Assembly (NCBI RefSeq): GCF_002355595.1
Contig: NZ_AP017422.1
Span: forward strand, 6,452,823-6,516,822
Source: Filimonas lacunae
GTDB taxonomy: Bacteria; Bacteroidota; Bacteroidia; Chitinophagales; Chitinophagaceae
Direction: 5' to 3'
Length of the DNA stretch: 64,000 nucleotides
The position numbers and the translations under genes were made by a program. This document shows, piece after piece, positions 47,401 through 57,000 of this stretch. The notes under the pieces are model-generated. The model saw only the letters and a program-made list of their open reading frames with translations. It was not told where the DNA came from and made no database searches. Within the stretch, counting starts at the first letter, position 1. Each line of letters begins with the position of its first letter.

Positions 47401-47889
47401 AATTTCTCCTATATCATCTCCAAACAGGATGTTATCAACCAGTATACGTGCAATACCTTCTCTTATCTGACGACGCAGCGTGTTGTGGTTACCATCGTAG
47501 TACAACACAATTTTATTATTCACCAGCTTGGTCATGCCACCTGCATTTTGCCAGTCAAGCCCTAACCCAATATTGCTGGATTTGTAATCGTCAAAGGTGT
47601 TATAGATAACCAGGTTAGCCCTCCGTTGTAATGAGTATTCTACTACGTCTTCAATAGAGCTTAACTCATCTTCTGCCACCTGGGCTGCAAATTTGCCCAA
47701 CTCTAAACCGCCCTGGTTAAAGTATGTGTTGAAGTTTGCGCTCTGGTAAAATTTCCAGATAAACTTCTTATGCTGTATGCGGTTTTTGCCAAATTCAACG
47801 GTGTTAACCTGCCCATTTGATAGTAAGGGCAATAATATGGTTGCAAAAAATAAATAGAGAATGCCAACCCTGAAGCGTTTAAATTGCAT
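44446..47889 (-). CDS. Large outer-membrane protein: inactive peptidase-like, beta-propeller and BamA-like barrel domains
   Basis: The product has 1147 residues with a signal peptide (about 1-26). Residues about 35-260 resemble a gluzincin (peptidase MA-like) domain, where the helix expected to hold HExxH reads REGIA (143-147) and is followed by IPKWLTDGYVEYVA. It is therefore likely inactive. Residues about 300-640 show TolB/DPPIV-type propeller blades (SVKYVDNN, DIFTYRID, IIFASNRPTGDA). A Gln/Glu/Lys-rich linker (about 660-730) leads to a C-terminal barrel of surface-antigen/BamA type, ending in FALGLDF. The function is unknown; it may assemble or secrete surface components. Confidence 0.8.
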   Translation of the reverse strand: MQFKRFRVGILYLFFATILLPLLSNGQVNTVEFGKNRIQHKKFIWKFYQSANFNTYFNQGGLELGKFAAQVAEDELSSIEDVVEYSLQRRANLVIYNTFDDYKSSNIGLGLDWQNAGGMTKLVNNKIVLYYDGNHNTLRRQIREGIARILVDNILFGDDIGEIASNQALLDIPKWLTDGYVEYVAQPWSPEKDEDLRNVMLSGSYTKFYQFAFDKPLLAGHAFWYYIAEKYKKENVTYFLYLARLYKNLNTASQRICKKKFKEVLADFMTYEEEKYVKDLKQRKNAPRGRLSVVEETKKADFFRFQANPNPRNNSYAVVQFKKGVYSVKYVDNNLEEKTLLSYGIRTINGDINPNYPLLSWDGKGSRLLVVYWKAGKINMFVYDVVANIKRFKQEITGFDQILSVGFMLDANTILLSASKNGHSDIFTYRIDNEKVQQITNDVYDDLDPTFVSFPNRSGIIFASNRPTGDAINADTVLPSKNRFNIFMVDINNKSDFKQIAQLTRMKFADARYPMQYNVNHFTFVSEENGIANRWAGFFSTARDGLDTLYYIGDEIIRNATDKEIDSTLNAWQKSEPDSISYFQVFKDSTYTFPMTNYQSSLLETRIAGDKGQVSEVRREGDYKFLYKLRVDSVTLRKRNVNARPTDYMKKLMQEARLANGKSVVTTPAEQQKQEEKKPANNVFQNEFDDEKPATTKATVMVNGEPQPGTDPATPQQNVLAKSGLFNYKLKFNADYVLAGVSNNILINRYQPYSGALPVQLNNGSDFNWSFRVGVSDVMEDIKMVGGFRFGTNLSDKDVFFTFSNLRKRLDWGFTYYRSTTENYPTYIVSGPGVGKDNKLITNLYQVNVAYPIDETKRIGANIGLRTDRGVIRPFNYLSGQPDPTGLHIPDTVSKTGIAHLEYVYDNTINPTQNIWNGLRWKIYYDYYKAVGKGASTRGINVQNLGVDARYYVKIYRNFIWAGRAAGDFSFGDQKILYYLGGVDGWIGPKANTANTPTQQDYVYQSLTLNMRGFKQNVANGNNATVINSEFRLPVFSTFFNKPINSAFIRNFQLVQFIDLGTAWSGSIKNITRPTTAYMELQEDGTPNPNYAIVRTRAGGIGPFAGGYGFGVRTTVLGYFLKLDTAWEMNGIFKGKPMWYFALGLDF

Positions 47890-47952
47890 ATCCGGTCTTT
47901 AGAATTTTAAAATTAGCATAATTACTTGTAACAGAGCCTCAAAAATAGCGTT

Positions 47953-48591
47953 ATGATTAAGGTGGATGTATTTACTTTTAACCCTTTTCAGGAAAACACT
48001 TACGTATTATCCAACGAAACGGGTGAAGCCATTATTATAGATCCCGGTTGTTACTTTTCCGCTGAATGGGATGAATTAAAAAATGCTTTGGAAGCGAATA
48101 ATTTACGTGTAACCCAATTGCTTTTTACCCACTGCCATCTCGATCACGTGTTTGGCTCCAAATGGGTAGCTCAACATTATCAACTGGTGCCCGGCCTGCA
48201 CAAAGAAGAAGAAATAATAATGACCACTGCGTCAGAAGTAGGTGCCCGGTACGGGTTAACGTTTGATAATTATACAGGACCATTTCGTTTTATCCAGGAG
48301 GGCGATACCGTTACTTTAGGAGAAGACACTCTGAGCGTGTTGTTTACCCCAGGTCATTCACCTGGCAGTATTTGCTTTTATGATGCTCAAGAGGGCTTTG
48401 TTATCGGTGGCGATGTATTATTTAAAGATAGTGTGGGGCGTACAGACTTACCTGGCGGCAGCCACGAGCAGTTATTGTCCTCTATTCGCACTAAACTGTT
48501 CCCTTTACCAGATAATACCATTGTATACCCTGGTCATGGTGGCCCTACCACTATTGGCTACGAGAAAAAAAATAACCCGTTTTTATCTTAA
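47953..48591 (+). CDS. MBL-fold metallo-hydrolase (glyoxalase II-like)
   Basis: The 212-residue product has the metal-binding signature H60-C-H62-L-D64-H65 and further ligands H135 (TPGHSPGS), D154 (GGDVLF) and the YPGHGGPT motif near 194-201. This matches GloB-like hydrolases of the small YcbL type. It probably cleaves a thioester such as S-lactoylglutathione or a bacillithiol analogue, but the substrate cannot be read from sequence. It is divergent from the large barrel gene. Confidence 0.92.
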   Translation: MIKVDVFTFNPFQENTYVLSNETGEAIIIDPGCYFSAEWDELKNALEANNLRVTQLLFTHCHLDHVFGSKWVAQHYQLVPGLHKEEEIIMTTASEVGARYGLTFDNYTGPFRFIQEGDTVTLGEDTLSVLFTPGHSPGSICFYDAQEGFVIGGDVLFKDSVGRTDLPGGSHEQLLSSIRTKLFPLPDNTIVYPGHGGPTTIGYEKKNNPFLS

Positions 48592-48598
48592 TCAGGGA

Positions 48599-48642
48599 AA
48601 AAAAGTGCGGTAGCCGGGTGTAACCAGCTACCGCACTTTTTT
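48599..48642. terminator. Bidirectional terminator
   Basis: Sixteen-bp perfect arms (48599-48614 and 48627-48642) carry A and T runs at the outer ends. It lies between the MBL gene and the convergent clan CD-like gene. Confidence 0.9.
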
Positions 48643-48658
48643 ATTTTCGGTATAGATA

Positions 48659-50842
48659 TTAATCGTTTTCTTCCATTTTAGTATATGCCATAATAAAAAC
48701 TGCACCCAGGTTCTTGTAAGGTGGCACATAGTCGGCAAACATTTCATTGTTCGCAAACATCTTAGACAAGTTACCCCACAAGCCTGGCCAGTTTAAATCT
48801 TTGCCCTGGCGTGCAGTTTCCATCAATGCAGTGATCATAGGTGCATTAATTAAACCGCTACCGGTTTGTTTAGACGAAATGATTTGTGCATAGGGACAAA
48901 TGCCTAACACTCTGCTAAGACTTTGATAACCACCACAACTTCCCAGTAGTATAATTTTAGCGCTTGGCGCCAGTTGTGCAATGGTGGAATTGAGGTAGTA
49001 GCTGTGTCCACGATGTATTACCACCGAAGGGTGCAGGTCTTTTTCATCCAGAAACTTGCTTAAAGCAGCCTGTGCCTCTGCATCCAGTCCTTTTTCTTCA
49101 TCCAGTGGCTTATTGGCATAAATAGTTACCGGCACCCCTTTTACCGAAGAAACAGCCACCCATTGATTGGTACTGGTTATTTTCCAGTTGCCGTTGCTAA
49201 AACCGCGAACAAAGGCATTAAATACAGTTTGACCATCTTTATCCCCATAAAAGAACTGCTGCACTATAATTCTCCCAGCTGTATCGCGCAATAAGCTGTT
49301 AGGCATAAAGTACACCGGCGGTATTCCTAAAGTAGTAGACACATCAATATGATTGACAGAATCCATAGAAAGGAATAAGGTGTTTAAAATGCTATACACC
49401 CGCTCTCCCCTTACATTTTTTATTCTTTTGGATTCCGCCAGGTTATACTGTATCTGGTCTAATATCAGGTTTTGTATGTTTTTATCGGTAATGCTGGCAT
49501 AAGAATTAGCTACATCCACAGCGTCTTCCAGGCTATTGGTCCTGTCCAGGCCCTTTACAAACGCCTTCATTAACATTTCGGCGTTCTCTTTCTCCATCGT
49601 TTTCAGAAAATGATCGAGTGTGTTGTAATTAGCCGCCATCTTAATCCACTTTTTAAAGTGGTCGAAACGTACACTCAGCAGCAAAGAGTCGCCACGTGGT
49701 ACCCGCATTTTTTTAAATATAAAGGGGTATACGCCATGCGTGTAGCTGGAGGTGTAAATTTCCTCTTCACCCAGCACCGCCAGATAATATAACTCTTCTG
49801 GAGTAAGTACTTCTATCTTTTTAAACCTTACCGCATCGGGCAATTCGTGCAAGCCGTTTATTTCATTAATAAATACATCCCGTGCTTTTTGCTGCAGCCT
49901 GGCAGTTAAAGTATTCATCACCAACGGCGTGTCACGTTTAATAAGCCTGTCGGCATAGGCAATTTCCGTTTGAACCAGCAGCTTATAGTACTTTACACTG
50001 TCGTTCATCACAGCATCAATTTCCTCAAATGTTCTTTTGCCTTTGTATAAATCGTCTAAAAAAGGAAAATACTGACGGCCGGTTTTTATACGTGCCATCC
50101 GGGCAATGATTTTTACCAACGGATCTTCCGATTTTTGGATTCTTACCCCCAGCTTGCCGGTAGAAGCAGCAAAATTATACAGCTCTTCCTGGCTTCTGCG
50201 GGAAGCCAAAATAATTAAGCTATCTGCATAGGGAGAATTGGGGTGGTTATTTAAAATGGGTAATATTTTAGATGGGTTTTTCTGACAATCTTTTAATATC
50301 AACAGTTCTTTGGCATCAGCCATGCCTGCATTTTGCTGGAAAGCATAGCTGCGCAGTAAAATTTCGCCGGTTTCCAGGCTATTGGCCGCAACAACAGGGA
50401 TAATAGACTTCTCTTCCCGTTCCAGCTGCATCGCATCTTCATAAGCGCTCAACACATCTGTAAAAGCAATAGGCTTTATTTTTTTATAGCGTACATCGTT
50501 TAAGAAGCCATAAAGTACATCATTCAATCCACGCAGGTATTTGATTTTATTATTGCCATCCAGCAAAGAATCCTGCTCAATCATATTTTGCAGGGCATCC
50601 GTTTTATTAATAACGGCATAAGTAGCCTGCATATTCAGCTCATTATTGTTAGCAGCAGGCGTAAACTGGCCATCATCTTTCCCATCCAGTTTCAGAATCT
50701 CTTTCTGCTGTTTATCTATATCCTCATGAAATTTTTGCCGCATCAACGGAATCTGGGGCGAAATTGGGGTATCTCCCTGGGCGTCAGCCACATGAGCAAG
50801 GGCCAGCAAAACAATCAGCAGGTATAATTTAGTCATGTTCAT
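48659..50842 (-). CDS. Secreted protein with a clan CD (separase/CHAT-like) cysteine peptidase core
   Basis: The 727-residue product has a signal peptide (about 1-22, ADA/QG). A long helical region (about 40-560) has no recognised family. In the C-terminal domain, strand VVIHRGHSYYL (607-617) supplies H613 and strand KIILLGSCGGY (629-639) supplies C636. The spacing and setting resemble the His-Cys dyad of separase and CHAT peptidases, and SSKQTGSGLINAP follows. I infer a periplasmic or lipoprotein-free secreted peptidase-like enzyme; the helical part may bind a substrate or regulator. It has no linked substrate gene. Confidence 0.6.
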   Translation of the reverse strand: MNMTKLYLLIVLLALAHVADAQGDTPISPQIPLMRQKFHEDIDKQQKEILKLDGKDDGQFTPAANNNELNMQATYAVINKTDALQNMIEQDSLLDGNNKIKYLRGLNDVLYGFLNDVRYKKIKPIAFTDVLSAYEDAMQLEREEKSIIPVVAANSLETGEILLRSYAFQQNAGMADAKELLILKDCQKNPSKILPILNNHPNSPYADSLIILASRRSQEELYNFAASTGKLGVRIQKSEDPLVKIIARMARIKTGRQYFPFLDDLYKGKRTFEEIDAVMNDSVKYYKLLVQTEIAYADRLIKRDTPLVMNTLTARLQQKARDVFINEINGLHELPDAVRFKKIEVLTPEELYYLAVLGEEEIYTSSYTHGVYPFIFKKMRVPRGDSLLLSVRFDHFKKWIKMAANYNTLDHFLKTMEKENAEMLMKAFVKGLDRTNSLEDAVDVANSYASITDKNIQNLILDQIQYNLAESKRIKNVRGERVYSILNTLFLSMDSVNHIDVSTTLGIPPVYFMPNSLLRDTAGRIIVQQFFYGDKDGQTVFNAFVRGFSNGNWKITSTNQWVAVSSVKGVPVTIYANKPLDEEKGLDAEAQAALSKFLDEKDLHPSVVIHRGHSYYLNSTIAQLAPSAKIILLGSCGGYQSLSRVLGICPYAQIISSKQTGSGLINAPMITALMETARQGKDLNWPGLWGNLSKMFANNEMFADYVPPYKNLGAVFIMAYTKMEEND

Positions 50843-50970
50843 CCGTAATTAATTAGATTCCATTCAATTCTAAAGCGTATCTTACTCATGCAAAAGTAAG
50901 ACCAAAGGCAACCCGTACACCCTTAACAATAACATAATGCTGTAATACATGGCGTTAGGCCAGGTAAAAT

Positions 50971-50978
50971 TATTTTTG
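50971..50978 (+). promoter_or_regulatory. -7 box of the response regulator gene
   Basis: TATTTTTG matches TAnnTTTG exactly, 19 bp before ATG 50997. It favours that start over an upstream ATG at 50949, which would lie before the transcript start. Confidence 0.5.
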
Positions 50979-50996
50979 TGTAAACATATTGTTAAG

Positions 50997-51674
50997 ATGG
51001 AACCCAAGGGCAAGAAAGTTTTAATTGCTGATGACGAGCCAGATATCTTAGAGATAATTGGTTATAACCTCCGTAAAGAAGGTTACGATATTCATACAGC
51101 AAAAGATGGTGAGGATGCGTTGGTGAAAGCGAAACAACTAGACCCTGACTTAGTAATTCTGGATATAATGATGCCCAAGAAAACGGGCGTACAGGTATGT
51201 GAAATATTGCGCAGCCAGCCTGCTTTTCAGGATACACTCATCATCTTCTTAACCGCATTAAGCGACGAGGCATCTCATATTAAAGGTTTTGAAATGGGAG
51301 CCGATGATTACGTCAACAAGCCTATCAGCCCTAAAGTACTTACCAGCCGGGTAAATGCACTTTTCAGACGCGTGAATAAAAGCGATGACAAAACACTTAT
51401 CATCAACAACATTTCTATTGATCCGGTAAAATTCCTGGTAACGGTAGATGGTGCAGAAGTGATCCTGGCTAAAAAAGAATTTGAATTGTTATACCTGCTG
51501 GCTTCACGCCCGGGCCGTGTGTTTTTACGCAATGAAATACTGAGCCAGGTGTGGGGAGCGGATGTAATAGTAGGCGACCGTACCATTGACGTGCATATCC
51601 GTAAAATAAGACAAAAACTGGGTATCGATTGTATCACTACCGTTAAAGGTGTAGGGTATAAATTTGATATTTAG
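50997..51674 (+). CDS. OmpR/PhoB-type response regulator
   Basis: The 225-residue product has a receiver domain with D12/D13 (IADDEPD), the phospho-acceptor D56 (VILDIMMP) and Lys in VNKPISP. A winged-helix DNA-binding domain follows (GDRTIDVHIRKIRQKLG, TVKGVGYKF). The family includes PhoB. It lies 77 bp upstream of its histidine kinase. Given the PHO-box-like arrays 6-11 kb away I suggest it may be PhoB, but this is inference. Confidence 0.9.
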   Translation: MEPKGKKVLIADDEPDILEIIGYNLRKEGYDIHTAKDGEDALVKAKQLDPDLVILDIMMPKKTGVQVCEILRSQPAFQDTLIIFLTALSDEASHIKGFEMGADDYVNKPISPKVLTSRVNALFRRVNKSDDKTLIINNISIDPVKFLVTVDGAEVILAKKEFELLYLLASRPGRVFLRNEILSQVWGADVIVGDRTIDVHIRKIRQKLGIDCITTVKGVGYKFDI

Positions 51675-51751
51675 TTTGCAGTTATAGTAACCGATTAACT
51701 TTTGGTTATATTGCACGTATACGGCGCATCAACCGATATAGCACTAAACCA

Positions 51752-52801
51752 ATGTTCAATACAAAAAATCTTTCTCCCAATCAACTGTCTGCGCTTACTG
51801 CCTTAGTATTAGCTGTACCGGTTGGTTTGGGATTTTACCTGATAAGCTTTAGCGGCCTGGAGGCATTAATAGCCTTCCTGGCCGTTTTTATTGGTGGTTA
51901 CCTGCTCATACGTTATGTATTGGAACGCTTTATTTATCGTAAAATAAAGCTCATTTACAAGTTCATTTACCAGACTAAAGCTTCTAAAAAAGAGGAAATG
52001 TATTATAAATACATCCTTCCTCAGAAAAGTATTGATGAAGTGCGGGAAGATGTAGAAAAATGGGCTGCGCAAAGCAAGGCCGAAATTGAAGCACTGAAAA
52101 ATAATGAAGCTTATCGTAAAGAGTTTTTGCAAAACCTGGCCCACGAATTCAAAACTCCCATTTTCGCCATCCAGGGCTATGTAGACACTTTGCTGGGCGG
52201 AGCACTGGAAAGCCCCGAAATTGCCACCCGCTTTTTAGAGAATGCTTCTAAAAATGTAGTGCGCATGGTAAACCTGGTAAGCGATCTGGATGAAATTTCC
52301 CGCCTGGAAAGCGGCGAGCAACCTTTATATAAAGAGAACTTTGTAATCCAGGACATGATTAAGGAGGTGTACGAATCGCTTTCCATCAAAAGCAGCAAGC
52401 GTAATATTAAGTGTACTATAAAAAAGGGGTGCGAAACTCCGGTAATTGTATTTGCCGATAAGGAGAAAATCCGGCAGGTGATTATTAACCTGGTAGCCAA
52501 TGCCATTAAATATGGTAAGCAAGATGGCCATATTGTGGCCAGCATTTACAAAACAGACGAACAACATGCCCTTATTGAAATAAGTGACGATGGCATTGGC
52601 ATAGCCGAAGAACATTTACCCCGCATTTTTGAACGCTTCTATCGTACCGATCGTGGCCGTAGCCGCGATGTGGGCGGCACCGGGCTTGGCCTTGCCATTT
52701 GTAAGCACATTGTAGAAGCACACAACCATGTAATGCATGTTCGCAGTAAAGTAGACATTGGCACTACCCTGGGTTTTACCTTAGATACCCGCAGAGATTA
52801 A
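51752..52801 (+). CDS. Sensor histidine kinase, PhoR-like
   Basis: The 349-residue kinase has two close membrane helices (about 12-32 and 36-56) with almost no periplasmic loop, a coiled linker and the HisKA helix with H131 in LAHEFKTP. The ATPase domain has the N box NLVANAIKYG, DDGIGI and GGTGLGLAI. The absence of a periplasmic sensor is also seen in PhoR, which senses through the phosphate transporter. No PAS domain is evident here. It forms a unit with the response regulator upstream. Confidence 0.9.
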   Translation: MFNTKNLSPNQLSALTALVLAVPVGLGFYLISFSGLEALIAFLAVFIGGYLLIRYVLERFIYRKIKLIYKFIYQTKASKKEEMYYKYILPQKSIDEVREDVEKWAAQSKAEIEALKNNEAYRKEFLQNLAHEFKTPIFAIQGYVDTLLGGALESPEIATRFLENASKNVVRMVNLVSDLDEISRLESGEQPLYKENFVIQDMIKEVYESLSIKSSKRNIKCTIKKGCETPVIVFADKEKIRQVIINLVANAIKYGKQDGHIVASIYKTDEQHALIEISDDGIGIAEEHLPRIFERFYRTDRGRSRDVGGTGLGLAICKHIVEAHNHVMHVRSKVDIGTTLGFTLDTRRD

Positions 52802-52858
52802 CATTTATTTAGAATAAGTATTTTTAGTACTTACGTAACAGGGCTAAAACTATAGCCA

Positions 52859-53719
52859 ATGAGAAAGCTATACCTGTTAGCCCTGGGTACACTAAGCTGC
52901 TTTTCAGTTTCCTGTGTACAAAAGGCCTATTACGTATCTCCCTTACATGGGAGTGTAACACCCTATCACACACTCCCTCTTCAATCAGAAAACATACGCT
53001 CTGCTGTGTATGCGAACAGCAGCATCCAGGCAGGAGGTGCTAACAGTGGATTGAAGGATAACACTTTTCACTGGCAGGGTAATATTTACCGTACGCATCA
53101 ATTGGGCCTAATACAGGCCTATTATGGAGCAGGACTTACCCTGGGCAACTACCAGGTAGCAAAATTAGATTCAGTTCCCCGTCTCGCAGCCGGGCTAGGT
53201 GTTACCCAGGTAAACTCTACCGCAGGCAATAAGTTTTATGGTAGCGGAAATATTCATGGTGGCATTAACCTCTGCATTCCTTTTGGCCGGATTAGCAACT
53301 CCGGCGAGTTCCGCTTTGGGGTGAAATCATCACTACACCAGGAGTTTGGCAATTACCTGTCTTTCCGAAAAGCTCTTAATCCCGATTCTCTTAGTGGCCT
53401 GGTAACTAATAATGTGTTAGGCTCTTTTGCCTTTACCAGCGAACTGGTGTTCAGTTTAGATCGTCGCGGCAGAAAACTGGGATTGGGAGGAGAATTCGGC
53501 TGCCTGGTGGGCAAAGATTATAGGGATAATAACTTTGGCAAAGGTGACATTTACTATAATAACCTTAAAAGTCGCTATACATATATAAGTGGTATCATTC
53601 AACTCACCTTTGGTAATTTATGGACTGCCTATGTACAACAAACTTTTGGCACCAGGGTGGTGGCATTTCATGCAGGAGTTAATTACCGGCTATTTGCAAA
53701 AAGAAAAAAGCCCTTGTGA
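52859..53719 (+). CDS. Outer-membrane beta-barrel-like lipoprotein
   Basis: The 286-residue product has a probable lipobox (CFSVSC, Cys 19). Beta-strand segments follow (LGLIQAYYGAGLTLG, FRFGVKSSLHQEFG, FTSELVFSLDRRG) and an end in FHAGVNYRLF, as in small outer-membrane barrels. A lipid-anchored barrel is unusual, so the cysteine may instead be part of a normal signal peptide. It is downstream of the histidine kinase gene (57-bp gap) and could be read with it. I do not recognise a family. Confidence 0.65.
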   Translation: MRKLYLLALGTLSCFSVSCVQKAYYVSPLHGSVTPYHTLPLQSENIRSAVYANSSIQAGGANSGLKDNTFHWQGNIYRTHQLGLIQAYYGAGLTLGNYQVAKLDSVPRLAAGLGVTQVNSTAGNKFYGSGNIHGGINLCIPFGRISNSGEFRFGVKSSLHQEFGNYLSFRKALNPDSLSGLVTNNVLGSFAFTSELVFSLDRRGRKLGLGGEFGCLVGKDYRDNNFGKGDIYYNNLKSRYTYISGIIQLTFGNLWTAYVQQTFGTRVVAFHAGVNYRLFAKRKKPL

Positions 53720-53800
53720 AAACAAAGGCTGTCAGGCATGAGAAAATCTGCTTAGTTACTTGTGTGCTATGAACCAAACTGCAGAGCAAAATTGCGTTTG
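53709..53800 (+). other. Intergenic element B, similar to element A
   Basis: A 9-bp stem with one C-A mismatch and a GAAA loop (53709-53730) overlaps the stop codon. ATGAGAAAAT follows at 53738-53747, then ACTTGTG, CTATGAACCAAA (53767) and ATTGCG. The order of motifs matches the element at 16296-16390. The ATG opens only five codons here. Confidence 0.4.
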
Positions 53801-53919
53801 ATTTGTAAAGTAATTATGAACGCAATACCAACTTTGTATTAACTCAAGCGTTGTTAACGTCAATTCCAGCAATTTACCAACAGGTACATTGACTTCAATT
53901 AAAATAGGGCTGTAATAGC

Positions 53920-53953
53920 AAAAGGCCGTACCAGTAATCTGGCACGGCCTTTT
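53920..53953. terminator. Bidirectional terminator before the Oar-like TonB gene
   Basis: AAAGGCCGT and ACGGCCTTT arms, extended by CCA/TGG after one mismatch, surround GTAATC and are followed by T on the plus side. The rest of 53720-54004 holds only element B. Confidence 0.75.
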
Positions 53954-54004
53954 GTTTGAGTTAATCGGCTTTTTATGCCGCTTATTATTTCATTCAACGT
54001 TATA

Positions 54005-57000
54005 TTAGAAACTATACCTTAAACCCAGCTGCATCTGGTAGCGTGATGCAAAAAAGTCTGTTGAATAAGGCTTGCTGGTAGGTGTGGTAAAGGTATACTT
54101 AGGATAAGTACTAGCCGTACCAGCAGTACTCAGCTTCAAACCTATGTCGGTAGTAGAGTTGTAAGTATTTGGTGAGAAATACTGACGACCCCATGCACCA
54201 TTCAGCAGGTTGGTCAGGTTAATGATATCATAAGTAAGCGTAAATGTATGCGTACGCTTACGGGCTTTCAGGTTAAAGTCCTGTGCGAAACGGAAATCCA
54301 GTTGCGTATTCCATGGAGTACGGCCGCCGTTACGTTGTGTGAAATCCCCTCTTCTTGAACTCAGGTATTTGTTACCGTCAATGTAGGCGTTGAAATCAGC
54401 AGCCTGTTGTGTTGCAGTTTTACCTCCGGCAATATCATTGAAGAAGTTAACAGCCTGATCAGCAGTAGGGATATACACCAGACTTACCTGCTGGCCGGTA
54501 CCGTTGATAGCGCTTAATAAACCATAAGAGAATGGTGTACCAGATTGTGTATTGAAGAAGAAGGAGAAATTAGAAACAAACTTGTTATCGCCATTCCAGT
54601 TCAATTTATAATTTACAACAGATACTATGCGGTGACGGATGTCAAAGTTAGAATATGCCAGGCTTGGGCTGTTAGGACTTAATGCCTGGTTTAACTGCCA
54701 GTTACTTTCCATTGAGTTGCGGATACCATTGGTAATATCTTTAGACGTACCATAGGTATAAGCTGCCATTACGTTTAAGCCGAATGGGAAGGTTTTGTTC
54801 ACCTGGCCGGTAATGCTGTAACGATACCCCTGCTTGGTGTTGCTTAACAAATAGGCGTTGGTGTACAGCGAATTGATTTTGTTATTGGAATAAATAGGCT
54901 GTTGCTTCTTAGTATCATAAGGCATGTAAATAGGATTATCTACATAGTTGATCTGTTGAAACTTCAGATCGTAAATAACCTTGGTATAGATACCTTCTAC
55001 GCTGAATTTCCACTGGTTAGGTGTAGTATATTCTACAGCCAAACTGCTTCTCCACGCTTGTGGCATTTTAAAGTTATTATCAATCAAGTCTACTTGCGTA
55101 GGACCTGTAGCATCTGTTGTGTTCTGTCCGTTCAACTCAGCAAAGTTGGCCATAGCATTACTTTTGCTGGTACCATCCCTGATAGGATCTGTACCCGCAA
55201 CAAATGCCTTTTTAGAAGCCTGCTGATCGTAAGAACCATAAGTAACACCGTTGTTATAGTAGGCATAACCTAACCATGCGAAAGGAATACGACCAGTGAA
55301 TAAACCAGTACCACCTCTAACAATCAGGCTTTGATTACCCAAAACATCATAGTTAAAACCTACACGTGGCGACACCTGTACTTGTCCAAGGAAATCATTT
55401 TTAATATTCTTAGGCAAAGTATAACTATAGGTATTGCCATAATTAGCATCTACAGGAGCACCGGTAGTTTTAGTACTTAAAGGTTGTTTGTTAGGCATGT
55501 CAGCTACATCAAAACGAACACCTGGTGTAATTTTCAGTTTTGAACCTACTTGAATTTCATCCTGGGCATATACGCTGTACAGGTTTACTTTAAACTCTGC
55601 AGGCGGGTTAGCAATGATGTAATCCCTGGTATTATTGGTGTAATTGTAATTGGTACGTACACGTGAAGGAGCGTTGGCCAGGAAATTAGCAAGGCTGCTG
55701 TATTCTACACGACCATTCCATGAGTTCACAAAACCATAATTGATGTTGTAAAACTCGTTGTGTGTACCAAAAGTGAAAGTGTGATTACCTTTCAGGTAAG
55801 TTACGTTGTCTGTGAATTCAAATGTTTTTTGCTTCATGTTGAAGATGCTGGCCTCACGGTCAGAACCCAAGTAAATAACACCACCTCTGTTGCTGATTTG
55901 AATTTGTGGCAGCGCAGGGTTAGACAATGGATCACGATAATCATGAATGCTGGAATAACCTAATACCAGGTTGTTAGACAAACTGTTTGAAAAGCGTGTT
56001 TTTAATTCCGCCACAGTAGAAGTCTGGTTATTCACCTGCTTAAAGTCTATGCTGCCAAAACGGAAATTCTGCTGATCACGCTCCAGGTTAGTAGCCTCAG
56101 AAGTAATAGTATTATTACGAATGCTTAATGTGTTCTTATCATTTATTTTCCAGTCTAAACGGTTAAAGTACTTATTAGACCTTGAATAAATTTTATAGTT
56201 GCTGTAAGAACCTGCATCTATGCCATAATTAGATTTCATGTAATCAGAAATCTGTACCGCTTCTGCTTGTGTGATAATTCCCATATCAGGAGAACCGGCA
56301 GCCAGGATAACAGGATCTTGTCTGCGGGTAATTTCCTGGTTGGTAAAGAACCATAATTTATTCTTGATAATAGGGAAACCTACACGGAATCCCGTTTGAT
56401 ACTCGTAAAAATCAGACGGCAATTTAGATTTGTCGCCAGCATTATTTTTACCAATTAAGGTAGCGTTACGGCCAAAGCCATAAATAGAACCATGTACCTC
56501 ATTGGTACCACTGCGGGTTACCGCATTGATAGAACCACCTAAGAAGTTACCGATTTTTACATCGTATGGAGCCAGATACACCTGAATATCCTGGATAGCA
56601 TCCATAGATACCGGGTTGGTACGGGTGCTGCTTCCGGGCTGACCAGATGCGTTGGTTTGACCACCTAATGAAGGGCTGAAGCCAATAGCGTCATTGTTGA
56701 TAGCACCATCCAGCGTTACGTTATTGTAACGAAAGTTGGTACCCATAAATGAGTTGTTGCTGCTTTGAGGAGTAACACGGGTAACATCCTGTAAGCTGCG
56801 GCTTATCTGTGGCAGGTTTCTTAACTGATTCTGGCTGATTTGAATGCCAGAGCCATTTTTAATACCACTGCGTCCAGCAGAACCCTTTACTACTACTGTT
56901 TCCAATGTAGATGCAGCTTCATCCTGTAAACGGAAGTTGATGGTATTAGTACCTAAAGAAAGACTGATATCATTCTTTTCTTCAGTTTTTAAACCTACGT

